From Trochalopteron elliotii (lineage: Eukaryota > Chordata > Aves > Passeriformes > Leiothrichidae), in contig JANPWX010000029.1 of NCBI GenBank assembly GCA_024734555.1, positions 3,927,386 to 3,991,385 of the forward strand: DNA of 64,000 nucleotides. Reading direction: 5' to 3'. Below are positions 47,401 through 62,400 of the stretch, one piece after another (positions within the stretch are counted from its first letter, which is position 1; each line of letters begins with the position of its first letter). Made by a program: the position numbers and the translations under genes. The notes beneath the pieces were generated by a model. It was not told where the DNA came from. It saw only the letters and a list, made by a program, of their open reading frames with translations, and made no database searches.

Positions 47401-50400
47401 GAGCTTTAAGAAGGGATTAAAAAAGATACAGACTCAACTTCTGCTTTAGTGTAAGCAGGAGACAACAGATATGGAACTGCACAGGTCTGAGTGGGTTTGA
47501 CCACAGACTTCCTATTCCTGCTTGTCCCTGCTTATTAGGTCTCACAACACTTTCTCCAAAACAATAACAAATGGGAAAAGCAGCTTGACACAACGTGGTC
47601 TTTGCTTTCTCTGTCATTCCCCAAAGACCAAGAAACAGGGGTTTGTATTAATGATATTTTAGGAGAATTATAAAAAAACACACACTAACAGCCTTGGAAA
47701 AGTACATTTTGCACTTCTTCTCAGAAGAACAGTAAGCTGTAGACGCAGCCACAAGAAGATAGTCCAGATTCACCAGATAGCCTGTTTGAACACTGCAACT
47801 TGCGCAGACACTTCTTTTTATTTCCTAGATATCCTCCTCTGCCTTGAATACTCCAACCAGATAAACACAAGAACACACAAGTGCTCTGACCACACTGTCA
47901 AAACAAAGTCCCATCTCCCCACAGATCCACTCTTCAAAAGCAGCCCCAAGCAGATGCTTAAGGGCAGAGTGTAAGGACAGGGCAGGCCTATATGGTACTT
48001 CCTCCTCATACTTTCCCACCCTCCAGACATTTTTAGCTCAGGGACTTCCTGAGCAGGATGCCATTTCTACATATTTGGTAATTCTCGATGGATTTCTCTT
48101 CCATGAATTTGTGCAATTGTTCTGAGCCAGTGTAACCTTTAAATACCCACAGCACTGGTGAAATTTTACATCACTTATCTGCTGCAAATAACCACACAAA
48201 CATCCTTTGGCTTGTTTTAGACCTTGCTCTTATTAATCTCATTTGAATCCCTCACTCCCAGTCTTCATTCTGGAGCACAGAGCAATCAATCCCTACTGGT
48301 TTGTAGATCTAGGAAAGGAACCAAGTGCCTCGAGTTACTTGTAGGTTACTTGTAACAGGCTCTCTGTTTCATCCAGTTACAATCCTTCAGCATGAAAAGT
48401 ACAGGATAAAAACAAGAGACGTGTCAAAGAGCATCTTGTTGACCTTTAATGTTTTACTTTCATCATCACTTGCCAAAAACTTACCTCTAGCTCTTTAATT
48501 TTCTCTTCGGCTATTCTCTGTTTTTCTAAGAGCTGATTATGAATCACTCCTTTAGGCTGAAGAATAAACCTACAAGTGAAAAAGAAGAGAGAGAAAAAGC
48601 TGGGTGTTTCTTACATCAGTGTTCACCAGCTGCACACCAAGCCAAACTCGAGCCACCTCTGCTAAGTGTTCATCCTCACTCCCATGTTGTGCACAGAGAC
48701 AGGAGAAATTGCCCTGACAGCTCCCAGAGCCCACCAGGCTGGCCCCACCAGCCTCACCCAGGCTCTGGGAGGATGAACATGGGACACACAGAGATCTCCC
48801 TTTATCATTCAGTGTCCTTGAATGATCGGGAAGCAGTTCTGGCACACAGCCAGCAAGGGGAGTCTGTCAGCACCTTCCCTTCAAAGGGATTTAAATCAGC
48901 TGATGGCACAGAGTCAAGGAAGCCTCTTGACAGGTAAGAGCTGTTTATTAAGGGTTTAGTGCTCACAAGGTAAACAAACCCACACAATAAAAACAAAGCT
49001 TTTCACAAGGAAAGGCTGAGGGAGTTGGGGTTGCACAACCTGGAGAAGAACAGGCTCTAGAGAGACCTTACTGCAGCTTTTCAGTGTATAAAAGGGGCTT
49101 ACATGAAAGACAGAGAGAGGCTTTTTACCAGGGTCTGCCATGCCAGGCAAGGGGCAACAGTTTAAAACTGCAATGGGCCAGGGTTAGGTTGGACACAGAG
49201 GAGAAATGTTTCAGACTGAGGATGGTGAGGTCCTGGCACAAGCTGTCCAAAGAAGCTGGGGCTGCCCCACCCCTGCAAGTGTCCAAGGTTAGGCTGGACA
49301 GGACTTGGAGCAAACTGGTCTAGTGAAAGGTGTCCCATGGCAGGGGCTGGGACTGGAGGGTGTGTGAAGAACCTTTCCAACCCACACCCTTCTGTGATTT
49401 GATAAAACAGTGACAGTGCTTCCAGCAGAAGCTATGGAACTTCCACAGCTCCCATTTCTCAAGCCTTGCCTTTAACCCAACCCCTCAATGATCTCCAAAT
49501 TTCTAGGCTTTCACCAGCCAAAGGTTTTTTTGTGAGGTGGGTAGTGGCTGCTTTTAACTGAGATTGTGGCCACTGGTTTCCACTTGATCTGCCTTCAATT
49601 GCCAAAGGGATTTGAAAGGTGCATGCATGACATGAGTCCTGCTTGCCAACAAGCAGAAAGGTGCCTGTTTTGCTCAGAGAAGCCTCTGAAGGAGCACCAG
49701 CATCCAAAGCAGCTCTCCAGCACGTGGCCCTGGCATCCCACAAAGAGGTAAAGGACAACTAAGTTCAAACGAATTTTAGGAACCCTCCATGGTTGCTTTT
49801 CATCCTCCCAGACATAAAGAATGTACAAGCTGCAGATTCACCCCCTTCCCTACTTAGAAAGTCCCCCAGGGGATTTAGAAGGAGCCTCCATGGGTCATAC
49901 CAACGAGGTCAAGGTCTCCTCTAGCACCAACTAGGGTCAATGTCTTCCTGCCAGGTGACAACAGCTCATGCTTCAACAGTTAAAATGAGCAGCTTTAGAC
50001 AGGGCAGAATCAGAGTGCATTCCCCAGCTGCTACAGAAAAACCTGAAATCAGTTTGCAGAGTCATCTCCCACGACAAATGACATTATTAAAGTGTTTGCT
50101 CAGTGCCTGGTAAACACAAACACGGGTCTGCCACTTGGCTGGAAACCCAGTGCCCTCTGCATCAGTAACCCAGCCAAAAGGAAAACTACCTGCCACACGC
50201 ATTCCTGAAATGCATGGGAGGAAAACTGTGGATAATTATAATAGGTTTCCAATTAAAACTCTCTTTGGGGTTGCTATTAACTGCACACAGAGGCACCTCC
50301 TCCTCCTCCCACTTCTTTCCCTGTTCCACTTCACCTCCTCTTCTCCACAGGAACTTCCGTTACATCTTTGATGTTGCAATTTTCTCAAAGCTCTCTCATT

Positions 50401-53400
50401 TTGCCCCCGGTCTTGGCTCATGCTTATTGCTGGCATCATCTTTGCTCTCTGTCTGCTCCTGTTCTCACCAACACAGCTCACTCAGACTCTCTTTGTCCCC
50501 TCAATCCCCCCTTCCCACTGGGAGGTGTCCCCACCATTCACTTGCACACAGTGGTGATGGTTTGGGGTCCTGGCACACAGCAGACTGCTGAAATAACAAC
50601 ACAGGTGATTTGTGAAAATCAAGTTCAAGACAACCCTTCTAGGAAAGAAGTTCTTTTCATTGCTGTTAGACACAGAGCCTGGATCTAGCCAGAGAAGAGG
50701 TACTATTCAGGACCACCAGCAAACACATCATTCTGATGCTCCTACCTCAGGCATACAACACCAGAATAAAGAACATCAGCCTTCACACACACAGCCTGTA
50801 AACTCCATTTTTGCCTTGCTTCTGCAGTAGCTGTCATTAGTGAAAATCAAAGCTGCAAGATGCCTTCTGTACACAATGCCATCAGTCCCTTCCCACGTCA
50901 CTGCTTCCCTGAGCCTCTGCCCATGTACGTGAACATTTCCTGAATTATTTCCTTTTTTTGTGGGGGCAGCAAAGAAGAATACAATCCCTTCTCATTTGCT
51001 TCTCCAAATTGTACAGGAAGATTGATCATTTTGGTTTCCCTGACGTCCCTAATCTAAAAAACAAAGTTCAACAGCAACACAGCTTGAGCAATTTTCCCCA
51101 TGCTGCAGCTGGGAAGGTCCCTGCTGGGTGACAGGCACTGGGCGATCCCGACTGGCTCAGAGCTGCTACAGGCACCAAAACTTCCAACAAACAACTGGCT
51201 GACTTCACTTTTATTCTGCAAATGTCAACAGCAGTCATCAGGGAAAATATCCTCCCTCCCACCCTCCTGCAATGCTCTGGCAGACATGCGGCAGCAAATT
51301 AAAACTGGATGGCTGAAATTAGCACTGACGAGACTTCAGCGGGCAGCTGGGCACAAACACAAGCACCCCGATTTTGCCTGCTATAAAACAGTGGACTGGA
51401 ACTTTTGTCCCTTCACACACTTGCTCAGAAGCAAATCAGATCAGTCAGTGCCTGACATGGGCAGCAGCATCCTGCAGGTCATCACCAGTGCTGCTTAAAC
51501 CACCCAGTTGAGTTCCCTGCCGCAAGACCATGGAGTTCTCAGCCTCAGGTGCACAGGTGCCACCCTGGAAGCTGCCAAAGGCCAGGTCCTTGAAAGCTGA
51601 ACTATAAATCCACATCTACAGTTAACTGTTTAAATCTGTGGGCTTCACTTTCCCACATAAGCAGGACTCAAAAAACACATCAGTTTTTTAGTGTCTAGTT
51701 TGGGATACTCACGTTGTGGGGATCTCGGCCAAAGTTTATACCTAAGGAAATAATGTGGTTTATGGCAGCACTTGGAAAAAGCAGAAGTTTGTTCTGCTCA
51801 TTAGGTAAGAAGTGCTGCAGGGCACTTGTAGTAAACCAGAATTTCAATTTAATCTAAATTTCGATTTTCCAATTGCCCTAAGTAATACATCAGCTTGGGG
51901 ATTTTTAGGCTTTTTCCTCATCAAGCTGGAGAAATACGGCAGTATCATTCTGCTGCATGGTTTCAGTTAGATATGGCTATTTTATGTACAGATTTTCAAG
52001 CTCATGAAAGAAGCATGGTACATTCTGATGACTTAATTCTTCCCTGAGAGAGTTTGTGAACAAACCTTTCAAACACACGAAGTTAATCCAGTGCCTGGAG
52101 GTTCACCACCAGCTGAGAGCTGGCCCCATATGAGAGTCACCGAACCGAGGAGCCCCTTTCTGCTCAGTGGTGCAGAGCCCAGCAGGTGACACAGCTAGCA
52201 CTGACCCAAGAGCTGCTTTCACGGCTCTGCTGGGGTTATGGGAGGCTCCAAGCCCCCAGAGTTTGTGTGCTGAACTGGGATGGAGTTTAAGCACTGCCAA
52301 TCCACAGAAGACAAGCAGCAAACCAAGCCTTCTCCAGATACCAGAGCTCACCCATACCCGCCTGCTCTCAGCGAAGCGTCACAGCACACACTCACAGGCC
52401 TGTCAAACATCACACCTACACTATCAAACATGAAACAGTGATTCACAAACATGTTCAGCACCACAGTGGCAATTACAAAGCTTAGCAACAATCGCCTCTT
52501 TGCACGGGAACTTTTCACTGCTGTTAAATTAAGACCAGAAATATCTGGGTCAGAATGGACAAGTTCGTCCCATCTCACCTGGCCACTCATTTCACAGAGA
52601 ATGGCTGGTAAAAATAGAGCAGGACTTGCTAATCATTTTTCCAGTGTTCCATAGATTATGGTGAAAACTCAAACCAAACCAAAGAAAATGAGAAATGAAA
52701 GCTGCAGAGGAGGGGGGTCCCTGAGGACAGCAGTGTTCAGCCAAACCTGGGCTGCCAACAAGAACAGCTCCATGGAGCAGAGCCAAGTGGTTGCCAATGG
52801 ACTGCACCTACATGCTCAGCCTCCCAGTGACTGCTGGTTCTCAAGTGCAACACAAGAACAAAAATAGAGCACAAGGGAACTGAAAGAGAAACCTCACTCT
52901 AAATATTCCCACTTGTTTCTGTTTTCTTCCCTTTGCTAGCTCCACACCAGGAATTTTGTTTCCCTAAGGCAGAGAGAGTGGTTTATATACATTCTCTGAG
53001 GCTGCTAGTTTCTTTCTAAGGGATCTCTTACCCCTTCACAATTCTATTTAATTAATTCACAGTTTTCTATTATAATTTTCATCTGATCAGTGTTTATATT
53101 GCACTCCCTGATGCTCTGGCCCAAATGGCCCTTGGACTCTGGTCAGGTCAGCAGTGCTGCCCACTTCATCATCTGTCTGCTCTTTTGTGTCACACACACA
53201 CCCACCCACAAAGTGACGACCGTCCAGTGTAAGTAATTCCATAACTCAGCCTGTTAGCACCAAAATGTACTGTTTACTTGACTTTGAGACATAATATTAC
53301 ATTCTGAAAGATTCAACTCTTAATGAATGAGGTTATGGAGATGTTTGTTCAGCACATGCCACTCTTCATTATGACATACAAGTCATTAAAGTTATTAAAG

Positions 53401-56400
53401 GTGGAGTCACAGTGATGCTCATAGTTCAGGTTTTCCATGAAGAATCCCTACTTTCAATTACTTGCAACTGCAACAGACTTCAGCCTTTGCAGCTGGAGCT
53501 TCCAGGGGCAGGCAGCTGTCCTGGGCATGAGCAGCCTCTCCTCTGCCCTTGAGTTAGGAAACATGGTCACAGTGTTTTTCTCCAGCCTGCCTTGCCTGTG
53601 CAAGAGGCTGTGTTCAAGCATTCAAACCAGGAGGGAAGGAACCCCACAACAGGCCACAGGACCCCCTCACAAACAGTCTGCAAAGAAGCTCTTCCCACTT
53701 GGCTCCACGTAGATCCCTGCAAGAATCAGGGTAGCAGAGGAAGCCTCAGCTTTTCCCCTGCCAAGATGAGTATACAGCTCTCTGCCTAATTCCAGACAGA
53801 CACAATTTTACAGGTACATATGTCCAGTGTTATTTTGCCAGAATAATGATGAATGGCAGATCTGTAAGTGCATTCACCTGGCTCCCAGCTCACACAAAGA
53901 GTCACTGTAACTTCAGCTACATGGTTCTCATTCCATTTGGGAAACTCTCTACAAAAACTGAAAAGAAAACAAACAACTTTGCTCAAAGCTGTAACATTAT
54001 TTTAACATGTTTACTGTAATTCTAAACAACCTAACATGTTGTGGAACATCACAGCAGTGTTTACATGGAATGTCCTGCTCCTTGAAACCAAGTGCTTCCA
54101 TGAGAAAGGTTTGGCTAAGCCCAGTCAAGCCTTTAACTATTTAAAGATGCTTTTTAATTCTGAACTTGCACTGCTGCTCAAGCTTTGAGCAGACTCAGGA
54201 GGGGATTACTGCATTTTAAGTACTGTTCAAAGCCAATGGAAGAAAGGCTTCCAAGGAGCTGATCCCAAGCATCTAGCTTGACTGAACCAAAACCAGCTGT
54301 GCAGAACTGCCAGCACCCAGTTAGTCCTCTTCTACTCTCCTATGATTTGCTGGTGCTTCTGTAAATGATTCTTTATGCACTTCATACCAGGCACAGTTTA
54401 TACCTCTCCAAATTCCAGTTTTAGTCACCCTAGATGAATTACCCAGTTCCAAACAAGACAAGGAAGCAATATTAAAAAAAAAAAAATAGAAGAAAAATCA
54501 TCACTAATTATAGCTTGTGCTGCCATCCTTCAATGTCTAAGGGTTTCACATTTTTTCAGCCTGATTTTTGAATTTCCCATCAACAGATCATATGCCTTAA
54601 CCAGAGCTGGTTCAGAACAGATGGGAGATTGGACAGATGAGTTGAAGCTTTTCCTATGTTTGCATTTATGTTAGTGGTCAGTTGTCTCACTGGGTCACCT
54701 CAATATAGCCAACCCTCACTATCCCCCCCACATACCTCAGAGCAAAACAAATCCCGCAGCTTATGCCGGGAGGATTACACACCAACACATTCCAAGGAGC
54801 AGCAGTTTATAGCTCTCACGACATTTCACTGCTGCCCTGGAGGAGGTGGGTGAGCAGCAGGAGCTGTTTGGGGCAGGAGACATCCCCAGTGGGGCAGCAC
54901 AACCTGTGCAGAGGCAGCCTGACACACGGAGCACGCTGAGGCCGGGATCAGCGGCGCTGGACGTGGGCCAAACCTCGCCTTAAGCAGACTCCAACAAGGG
55001 TAACTTTTACTCAGATGAACGTCTGTAAGCCATAAACCTATTTACTCTAAGGAGCTAAAGGATTTGAACAAAGAATTCCAATTCTCTTCCTCAAACCTTG
55101 GCAGGGGCTGGCCTGATGAGCCCAGCCCCACGGAGGGGTTTGGGCTGCACTTCAGGCCATGTTTACATTGAGCTTTCACTTCTTTGGGGGGCATCTCTCA
55201 ATAGCTGCAGCATATTACATTACCTCAAGCCAAGATAGTAACACAGCTTGCAAACAGCAGTTTCTGCATTGCCAGACACTTAACTAGATGGTAGATTTAT
55301 ACCATTGTTCATGTTTGGTTCTTTAAAAAAAGGCATCAGGAATATACCTCTATGTGTGTATTAAATATAGCATGATCCAAAATAAGAAAATAGTACTGTG
55401 GTCTGCTTTTAATGAGCATCATACATTCTTTTTGAAGGCTCAATTGACATAAATGGAATTTAAAAAAAAAAAAAAAAAAAGCAAGCAAATGCCTCCTCTC
55501 TATCATCCAGGAATTCATAACATTTGAGATTAAATCCATGTGGGAAAACACTGCAAGAACAACAGCAGTTCATGCAGCTGAAATCCCCACGAGTCATTCT
55601 TCTTCACTATATTCCTGATTTAGTGGTTTTGTCTTCTAATTTTGTTTTCATATAATTTGATAGTAGCAATGATGAGCTGTGGCTTATTTAAGCCAAGGGA
55701 ACTCAGATGACTACAACATGCCAACCACACATGCACCTCAAATAGATTTTTTGCAGTCTGGGTTGTACCAGATTTGAAAGTTGCAAGAAGCAGAAAACAG
55801 AAACAATTTTTCCAATAATAGGAAGCCAAGATCCATTTCTAAAATCTGCTCTATTTTTAAGAATTCCCAACAAATTCCTATGGAAGAATGCTTAACAAAA
55901 AAAAAAAAAATTAAAACTACAACACCACATGGATGTGCACCAAGGAAAACAAACAAGCAAACACTGATATAAGCACCCTGGCAAATAATCCTAAAGACAT
56001 TTCTATTTTAATTTTTTTTCTTATTGATAAATATTCTGTGACCAGAAAGGTGAACTTAAGCAGCAGCAAATAAAGTGACATGAAAACACTGCTATAATCT
56101 GACAGGTAAACTTATGCCCTTCTCAGCAGCAACCCCTCCCTAAGAACCTGTACAGGAAAACTAGCAAAATCAGGATCCATCTTTTTTTGAAAAGCAAATC
56201 CATCCACAGTTGCAAGAGGGGAAAAGAAAAAAAAAAAAAAAAAAAAAGAAAAAAGCTTTCTGCCTTGCCAGGGAGGAAACCTTTGAAATGCAAAGTGAGG
56301 GGGCAGACTCAGCTCGTGGATAAATAGCACAGTCTTGGCTTCTGCACATCCCAAGTCCTGCTACAACAAAGCATCCAAGCACTACAGAAAACATCACTGC

Positions 56401-59400
56401 AGTGGACACTAAGATAACAGAGCCAAAAGAATTCAAGCATAACACTAACAGATAGATATTTCTGGACTCTGGAGTTAAATTAGCTAGCACTAAAACAACC
56501 ACGCTGCTGTGTCCTAATCAGCAAGAACATACTTCTTAGCATCAGCATCTGTGGAACAAAAAAGGCTGGACAATGTTTTTGAAAATCGTTTCTTCTCAGA
56601 AAGCCTGAATTTAATTTTTTTTGTGCTAAATGGGCTGAAACATTCTGTTCATTCAGCACATTGTTTTGGAGAAAACAAAGTAAGAATTCAAGACAGAAGT
56701 TGTCTTGCATTTGGTTTAAGACTTGAAGCAGCACTTTGGTTCTTGCATCTCCGAATTAAACTTGTGTAAAATGGAGTTCTCATGCCATGGGATTGGTTTC
56801 CTCATATTTAATTCAGTGTTTTAATGCAGGGGTCAGGAATGAACCTCTTCTTCTTCCAGGCTTTCAACAGGTGACAAGGCCAGGATGTTCAGACTTAGAT
56901 TTCTCATTTGTTTTAAGGCTGTTCCACTAAAATTTATATCTCTCTTATGCTGACATTCACATCCCAGCTCAGAGACTGACTGGGTACCTCCATCTGACAG
57001 CTGTGGGCCCTCAGTACCCTGTCACACCCTGTCCTGCAGGCTGAATATCCACTGACTCCACATCTGGAGGGGCATCTCCAAGCAGGACAGGAATACAGCA
57101 GGGACCCTCCCAGTACTTCTTTGGGCCAGTGATCTGGCCATTCTTCCCTGCTGCAGGAAAGCCACATCCTCTGTGCTAAAACAAACAGCCTGAAAGAAAT
57201 TCTGAAAGAAGTGCTCTAGCATTCAGTATTTCTCCAGGGACACTCACTCTTGATTCCAACGTTTTCTTCAAGAAATGGGGAAAAAGTTTCAGAATACAGT
57301 ACTTTAAATCGACTCAATATTAAAATAAATGGAAGCTCCTTGCTGTTTCAGAATACCAGAGAGACATTTTAAGTGCTTGGAGAACTTCAGAAATCAGTCA
57401 GTCATGTTCCATAATGGTTTTGCAAAGTCATTTGGCACAGCAAGTCACAAAAGCAGGAGCAGTGTAAGCTCCTCAGAACATTTAATACTTGTCTAGCATA
57501 TACCCAAAGAGAACTCTGAGCCACTGAAGCAAGAGATGGGCTGTATTTGCAAGACAGCTCAGCTTCCCTCTCTCTAGAGGCAGGGACAAAGCCAAGGTGC
57601 CTTTGATCCACAGGGGTCCCACCTGCATCTGCTGCCCTGAAAGTGCAGGCTGCCTGAAAGCTCTGGCATTCCCATGACAGCACATTGCCTCTGGCTCACA
57701 GCACATCAAATTCCCTCTTCCAGCAACGAGGGCAGCCTGCAGGAGCACTCAGCCTCCCTTCTGACCCTTGTTCTTCTCAGTTTAGATTTCATCTCAAGTC
57801 TACTCAGGTAGCTCCTTCCTCTGTGCTGTCTAGGTACCAGGTAGGGAAAAAGTCAGGGATAAAGAAAAGAATGGAACAGACTTGTGTGAATGTCACAGTC
57901 CTAGTCCCAGTAGACAATTGCTCCTAAAGAGTTAAATGTCCCCAGGCAAGGGAGACAAGCAAGAGGAAAAGCCTCATTGCTAATCTTCTATCAGAACACC
58001 CACGCAGTAGGTGGGGGACTATAACCAACAGATTTATTTCCAGCAGGGATAAGTAAAAGACCTATTTTTATTTTAAATTAGCTATTATTTTTATTGTGAG
58101 ATCCTTCGTTCTGCTGCCTGTGTATTTCACAAACACTGACTTATCAGACGTGTCCAAGTTCTCTGCCCAGAGCTGATTCTTTAAAGAAATGCAGCTGTTT
58201 CCTAGAATGGGGCAGATAGACATCTTGCACACAAGCCATGGAAATCTTTTCTTCTCTGATGTTTCAGTATTGCATGGAGAAATTATGTAGAGCAGCAGGG
58301 CAGGAGAGCTATAACTGGACCAAGATATCCAGGAGATTACAAATAAGCAGCCCTGGGCAGCAGGAATAAGATCAAGAACTAAGCGGGGGCAGGGCAGTGG
58401 GGAAGGAATGTGTTTGGAAATCAGATGTCAGTTGGAAAAGGAGCCTGTGCCCAAGAGAACAAGCTCCCTTTCTGAGATGGAACCAAATCCAGGAGCCCAG
58501 ATGCCCAGTATGTCACTACTGCCAGCAGTAACCACAAAGTCCATGGACCAGCTGTGCTCCCCTCACACTCCTAATTAACCAGGAAGGGGATGACAACCAG
58601 CTCCTGCCCCTTACTTCCTCACAGGCAGCAGCACAGAAAACTACTGCATCACCCCTGCCTGCATCATTCTCATTTTTGCTTTCTATGACAGCTCTCTAAA
58701 AAGATCTTGCAAACTTTTACAGGCCCACTCACACCTAACAACACTGTGAGGATCCTTGTTCGGGCTGCAACAAAAGTGAGTAGTTCAAAAGCAGAAGAAG
58801 CCTGAAATAACAACCAACTGTGTGATGGAAAACCTTTTGGTTTATGCCCATACAGCCTTTGGTTCCTCACACACCAGCTCCCAACAGCTTGTTCAATGTG
58901 CAGCAGCAGTGCTCAAGCAGCTGGACACAAATTTTGTTTTCTTCACAGCTCAGTGCCTGACTGAACCTCTCCACACGCCAGGCTTACTGTGGGAAATAAA
59001 TCCTCCCTTCTCCAATGGCTACAAGGAGGGACTTTGGGTTTATAAACCACATATTGGCCAGAAAGCAACATGCTGGTCCCTGGGACTGGTGTCAGCACCT
59101 GTCAGCTCCCGGGCAGCCAGGCTCCAGCCCCAGCCCTCAGAGCCTTGCCAGGGAGCAGCCACTTGGATTTCACACACCAGCCTATAGTTAGCAACTGAAC
59201 CAGCAAGGTTAAGCCTTGGGTGTCCTTCAGCTCTTTGTCAGATTTTTGACATGTGAGCAGGAAGCACAGGGCAGCTGCTGTGCTCTGTGCTGGCAGAATG
59301 AACACCTCACTCATACAGAGACCATGAAAATGCAGCTCCTGCAGCTTTACAGTGATGTGAGCCCCTTTTGGGGGCTCAGGAAAGAGCTCACAGTCACTGA

Positions 59401-62400
59401 TCGTGTCTCATGTTCAAACAAAACCATGAATCACAGTAAAAGCAAGAATGCATTCAAATCCAAGAAATCATCAAGAATATTTAATTCTCTCTTAGGTTTC
59501 TGCATATGGTTCAGCCACCAAAAATCTGAACCACTCTTTAAAAAACAATTAAAAATCCAAAATCATGTTATCACAGCTGTCCCATAAAATACTGTAATGG
59601 CACAAAGTCATTTTATAGGGACAGCTGCAATAATATATTATGCTTGCAGAATACCTTGAGCCAAAAGTTGTGCTCCAGTGTTTGCTTGATTTTCACTTGC
59701 ATTTTCTCTTTTAAGTGCTCTCCCATTAGCTGTACAAGTAAACTGATGATAAAGCAATATCAAACCAAAACTGACTGTCTATTTTGGCACGGCATGAAAA
59801 AACTGCAGCACTCTCCTCACTGTGCCCCACACCAAGTGCCAGACATTTTTCTTCTGTAAATAAGGATCTTGCCCAGGTTATGGGCTAGGAGAATGTAAAG
59901 GGAAAGGTCTGAAATATTCAGACAGAATTCTGAAGCTTAAACTTTCAACATAGCTCTCAAAGCAACAGGATGATATCAGTGCACAAATAGCTGAAGCAGA
60001 AGTCCAGCACAGTGGTGGCTGTCTCAGGCTACGTAACGGCCCTTTCCAAGGAGTATGAAGTAACAGAAGTGAAATGTATTTGGCAGGATGCCACCAGCCA
60101 GATGAGATCCCAGCCTCACAGATACGTACAGTACACAGCAATTCATCAGCTCATGCTATGTGGCACTGACATTTCTTCTGTCAAACCAAAAATAGCTTTA
60201 GCAAAAGTCAGTTGAGCCCCACATGTGGAGCCCGGCAAGGCCTCACTGTGTTACACAAACTGCAATATTCCCCAAAAAAAAGGAAAAAAAAACAAGTTGA
60301 GGAACAACAAATGAAACTTGCACATTCATCGGAAGGAGAGTCAGGATGGGGGTGCAGAAAATAAAAACAACACAGCTGCTTTCCAAGTAGCACAAAAGGA
60401 AGTACCCAACCAGGCAGGCTTCCTCCCAGGATGCAGCACATCACCACAGCTCCTCAAGCCTTCCAATTCCACGAAGACCTGGAGTATCTTGTCCTACAGC
60501 AGGGTATGTGCTAGCCCTTTGCAAACAGCCCATCCACCCAAGTAGCAGGAAAAACACAGAAACCCTATCAGAGGCCAGATTTTAAGTAGCACCTTGAATG
60601 AGTTAGAGCACAGGAATAGAAGCACAAAACTGACTTCAAGAATTTAGTTATTCAAGCAGAAGAACCTTGATAATCAGAGTTAACAGTGACACCAATCTCC
60701 ACCCTTCCTGGACAAGTGAAACCGTTTAGAGCTCCAGTATGTCCACGCTGCACTATGCAAATGAAATTAGGACATCACAAATATGCCTCTGGTGGCCAAA
60801 CTCATGTCCATCTGCTAGTCCACTTCACAGAACATGGCTTCTATGTCCAGAAGAACTCCAGTGACCACCTCCTTTGTTCTCCAGTGGAACACAAGATGCC
60901 AGGCTGCCCTTGGATTTCAATTCCTGCTCAAGGGTTGCTTTTTTAGCCTGTTTTGCCAAAAGCCCAAATTTCAGCAATAAATTCTCTGCTAAGGCTGGGC
61001 AGAGTGGGCTCCAGGAAGCTCCTCATGTACTTGGTGCAAGCTCTCTGCACCAGGAAGTGACACAAACCACACCAGAGCATCACTGCCAATTGGCAGGGCA
61101 GCTTCAGCCCCACAGGACAGCCAGAGCTCACAGAAAGACCCAGTCAAGCTTAGGCAGGAAAAAAAAAAATAAAGCAAGAAAAAGAATGAATGAGCAGCAT
61201 TCAGAAGAAGAGCACTCTCTTAATCTGTATTTGCACAGCAGCTAATACAACAAAGCCCAGGAAGAGTTCAGTTTTTAAACAATATCACAATGCAAATATT
61301 TTCCTGCCGGCGCCTCTGGCAGCCCCGAGGAGCAGGAGCTGCCAGCCCTGCCTCACTCCTGTCTGGTCATGGAAAGGTAAGGAACAGAGGGCTCCCCAGA
61401 GACTGGGGCTCCTGCACACAGGAAGGGTACATGGTTTGGCACATTAAAAAGGTGTCTGACTCCTAAGGAGGGGGCAGAAGCAGAAAGCAGGACAATGCAC
61501 TTCAGACCGCGATGAAATAACATCTCCTTCCCACACCTGACTCACAGGCAGCATCATTTAATGATAAAGACCAACACACACATTTCTAAAGTACCTTGAG
61601 GGACTTCTCCAGTCCAAAGGCACTCTGGACTTTTGAATCTTGAAAAAGCTTTAGAAAAACATGGTGGCTCCAGAATTATCTTTTACTCTTCACCTGTCTG
61701 CTCTGTGACAAAGGCAAACAGAAAAAAAGGCCTTTTGAGACATCTCATGACTACTCCAAACACAAGTGTTTGCTACATCTACAGCTTCCCTGGGTCAATC
61801 AGTCACCTCTTGCAAGAGACCAGAATCTGTCCCTTTCTGATGCCACCAAACCCAGCATTTAATGCACCTACTTGGAAAAGTTTATTTAGTGGGAACCCTG
61901 CCACTCTGAACAGCTCCATTAGCCTGGGTACAGCTCCCCTGAGAACTCTCAGCAAAATGCAAAGCACACACCATTCCTGGCTTCCCAGCCCTGCCACCTC
62001 CACACAGCTCAGCCTGGAGACTGCGTGGGCTGATGGATCAGGGCACTTAAAGTCTGACCTGGCTCCCTGCTCAGTGCTGTGATCACCCACTTTGACAAGG
62101 AGAAGGTGGGGTGAACAGGGTGGGGAAGAGGTCGATACAATCACCCCTTTTGGCAGCAGCCAGAGCAGATCCAGTATTTCACAAACCACATCCTGAGCTG
62201 GGCTGTCATCACTGTTACCCAACTCACACGAGACCAAATCCTGTTTCTCAAATCACAAAAGCAGGAATCTGATGTGATATTTGTCAAGCAAGCACATGTT
62301 TCAGATTTGGAACCACTTTATATGGTGAAACCACTCTGTATAAAGACCACTTGATGGGGTCCTCTCTCAGAGGCTGCTGAAATCCCACCAAAGTGCTTTG

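Larger units (their letters stand above)
32491..48484 (-). other. PFDN1: PFDN1 intron 3
   Basis: This intron of about 16 kb lies between donor GTAAGT (minus strand, GT at 48484-48483) and the acceptor at 32491. Identifiable contents are a 20/21-bp minisatellite (37051-37378), a C9A15 tract (41255-41278), a CR1 (45029-45404) and a 39-bp triplicate (47002-47119). The remaining stretches (32500-37050, 37380-41250, 41280-45025, 45410-47000 and 47120-48480) show no supportable gene. Confidence 0.65.
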
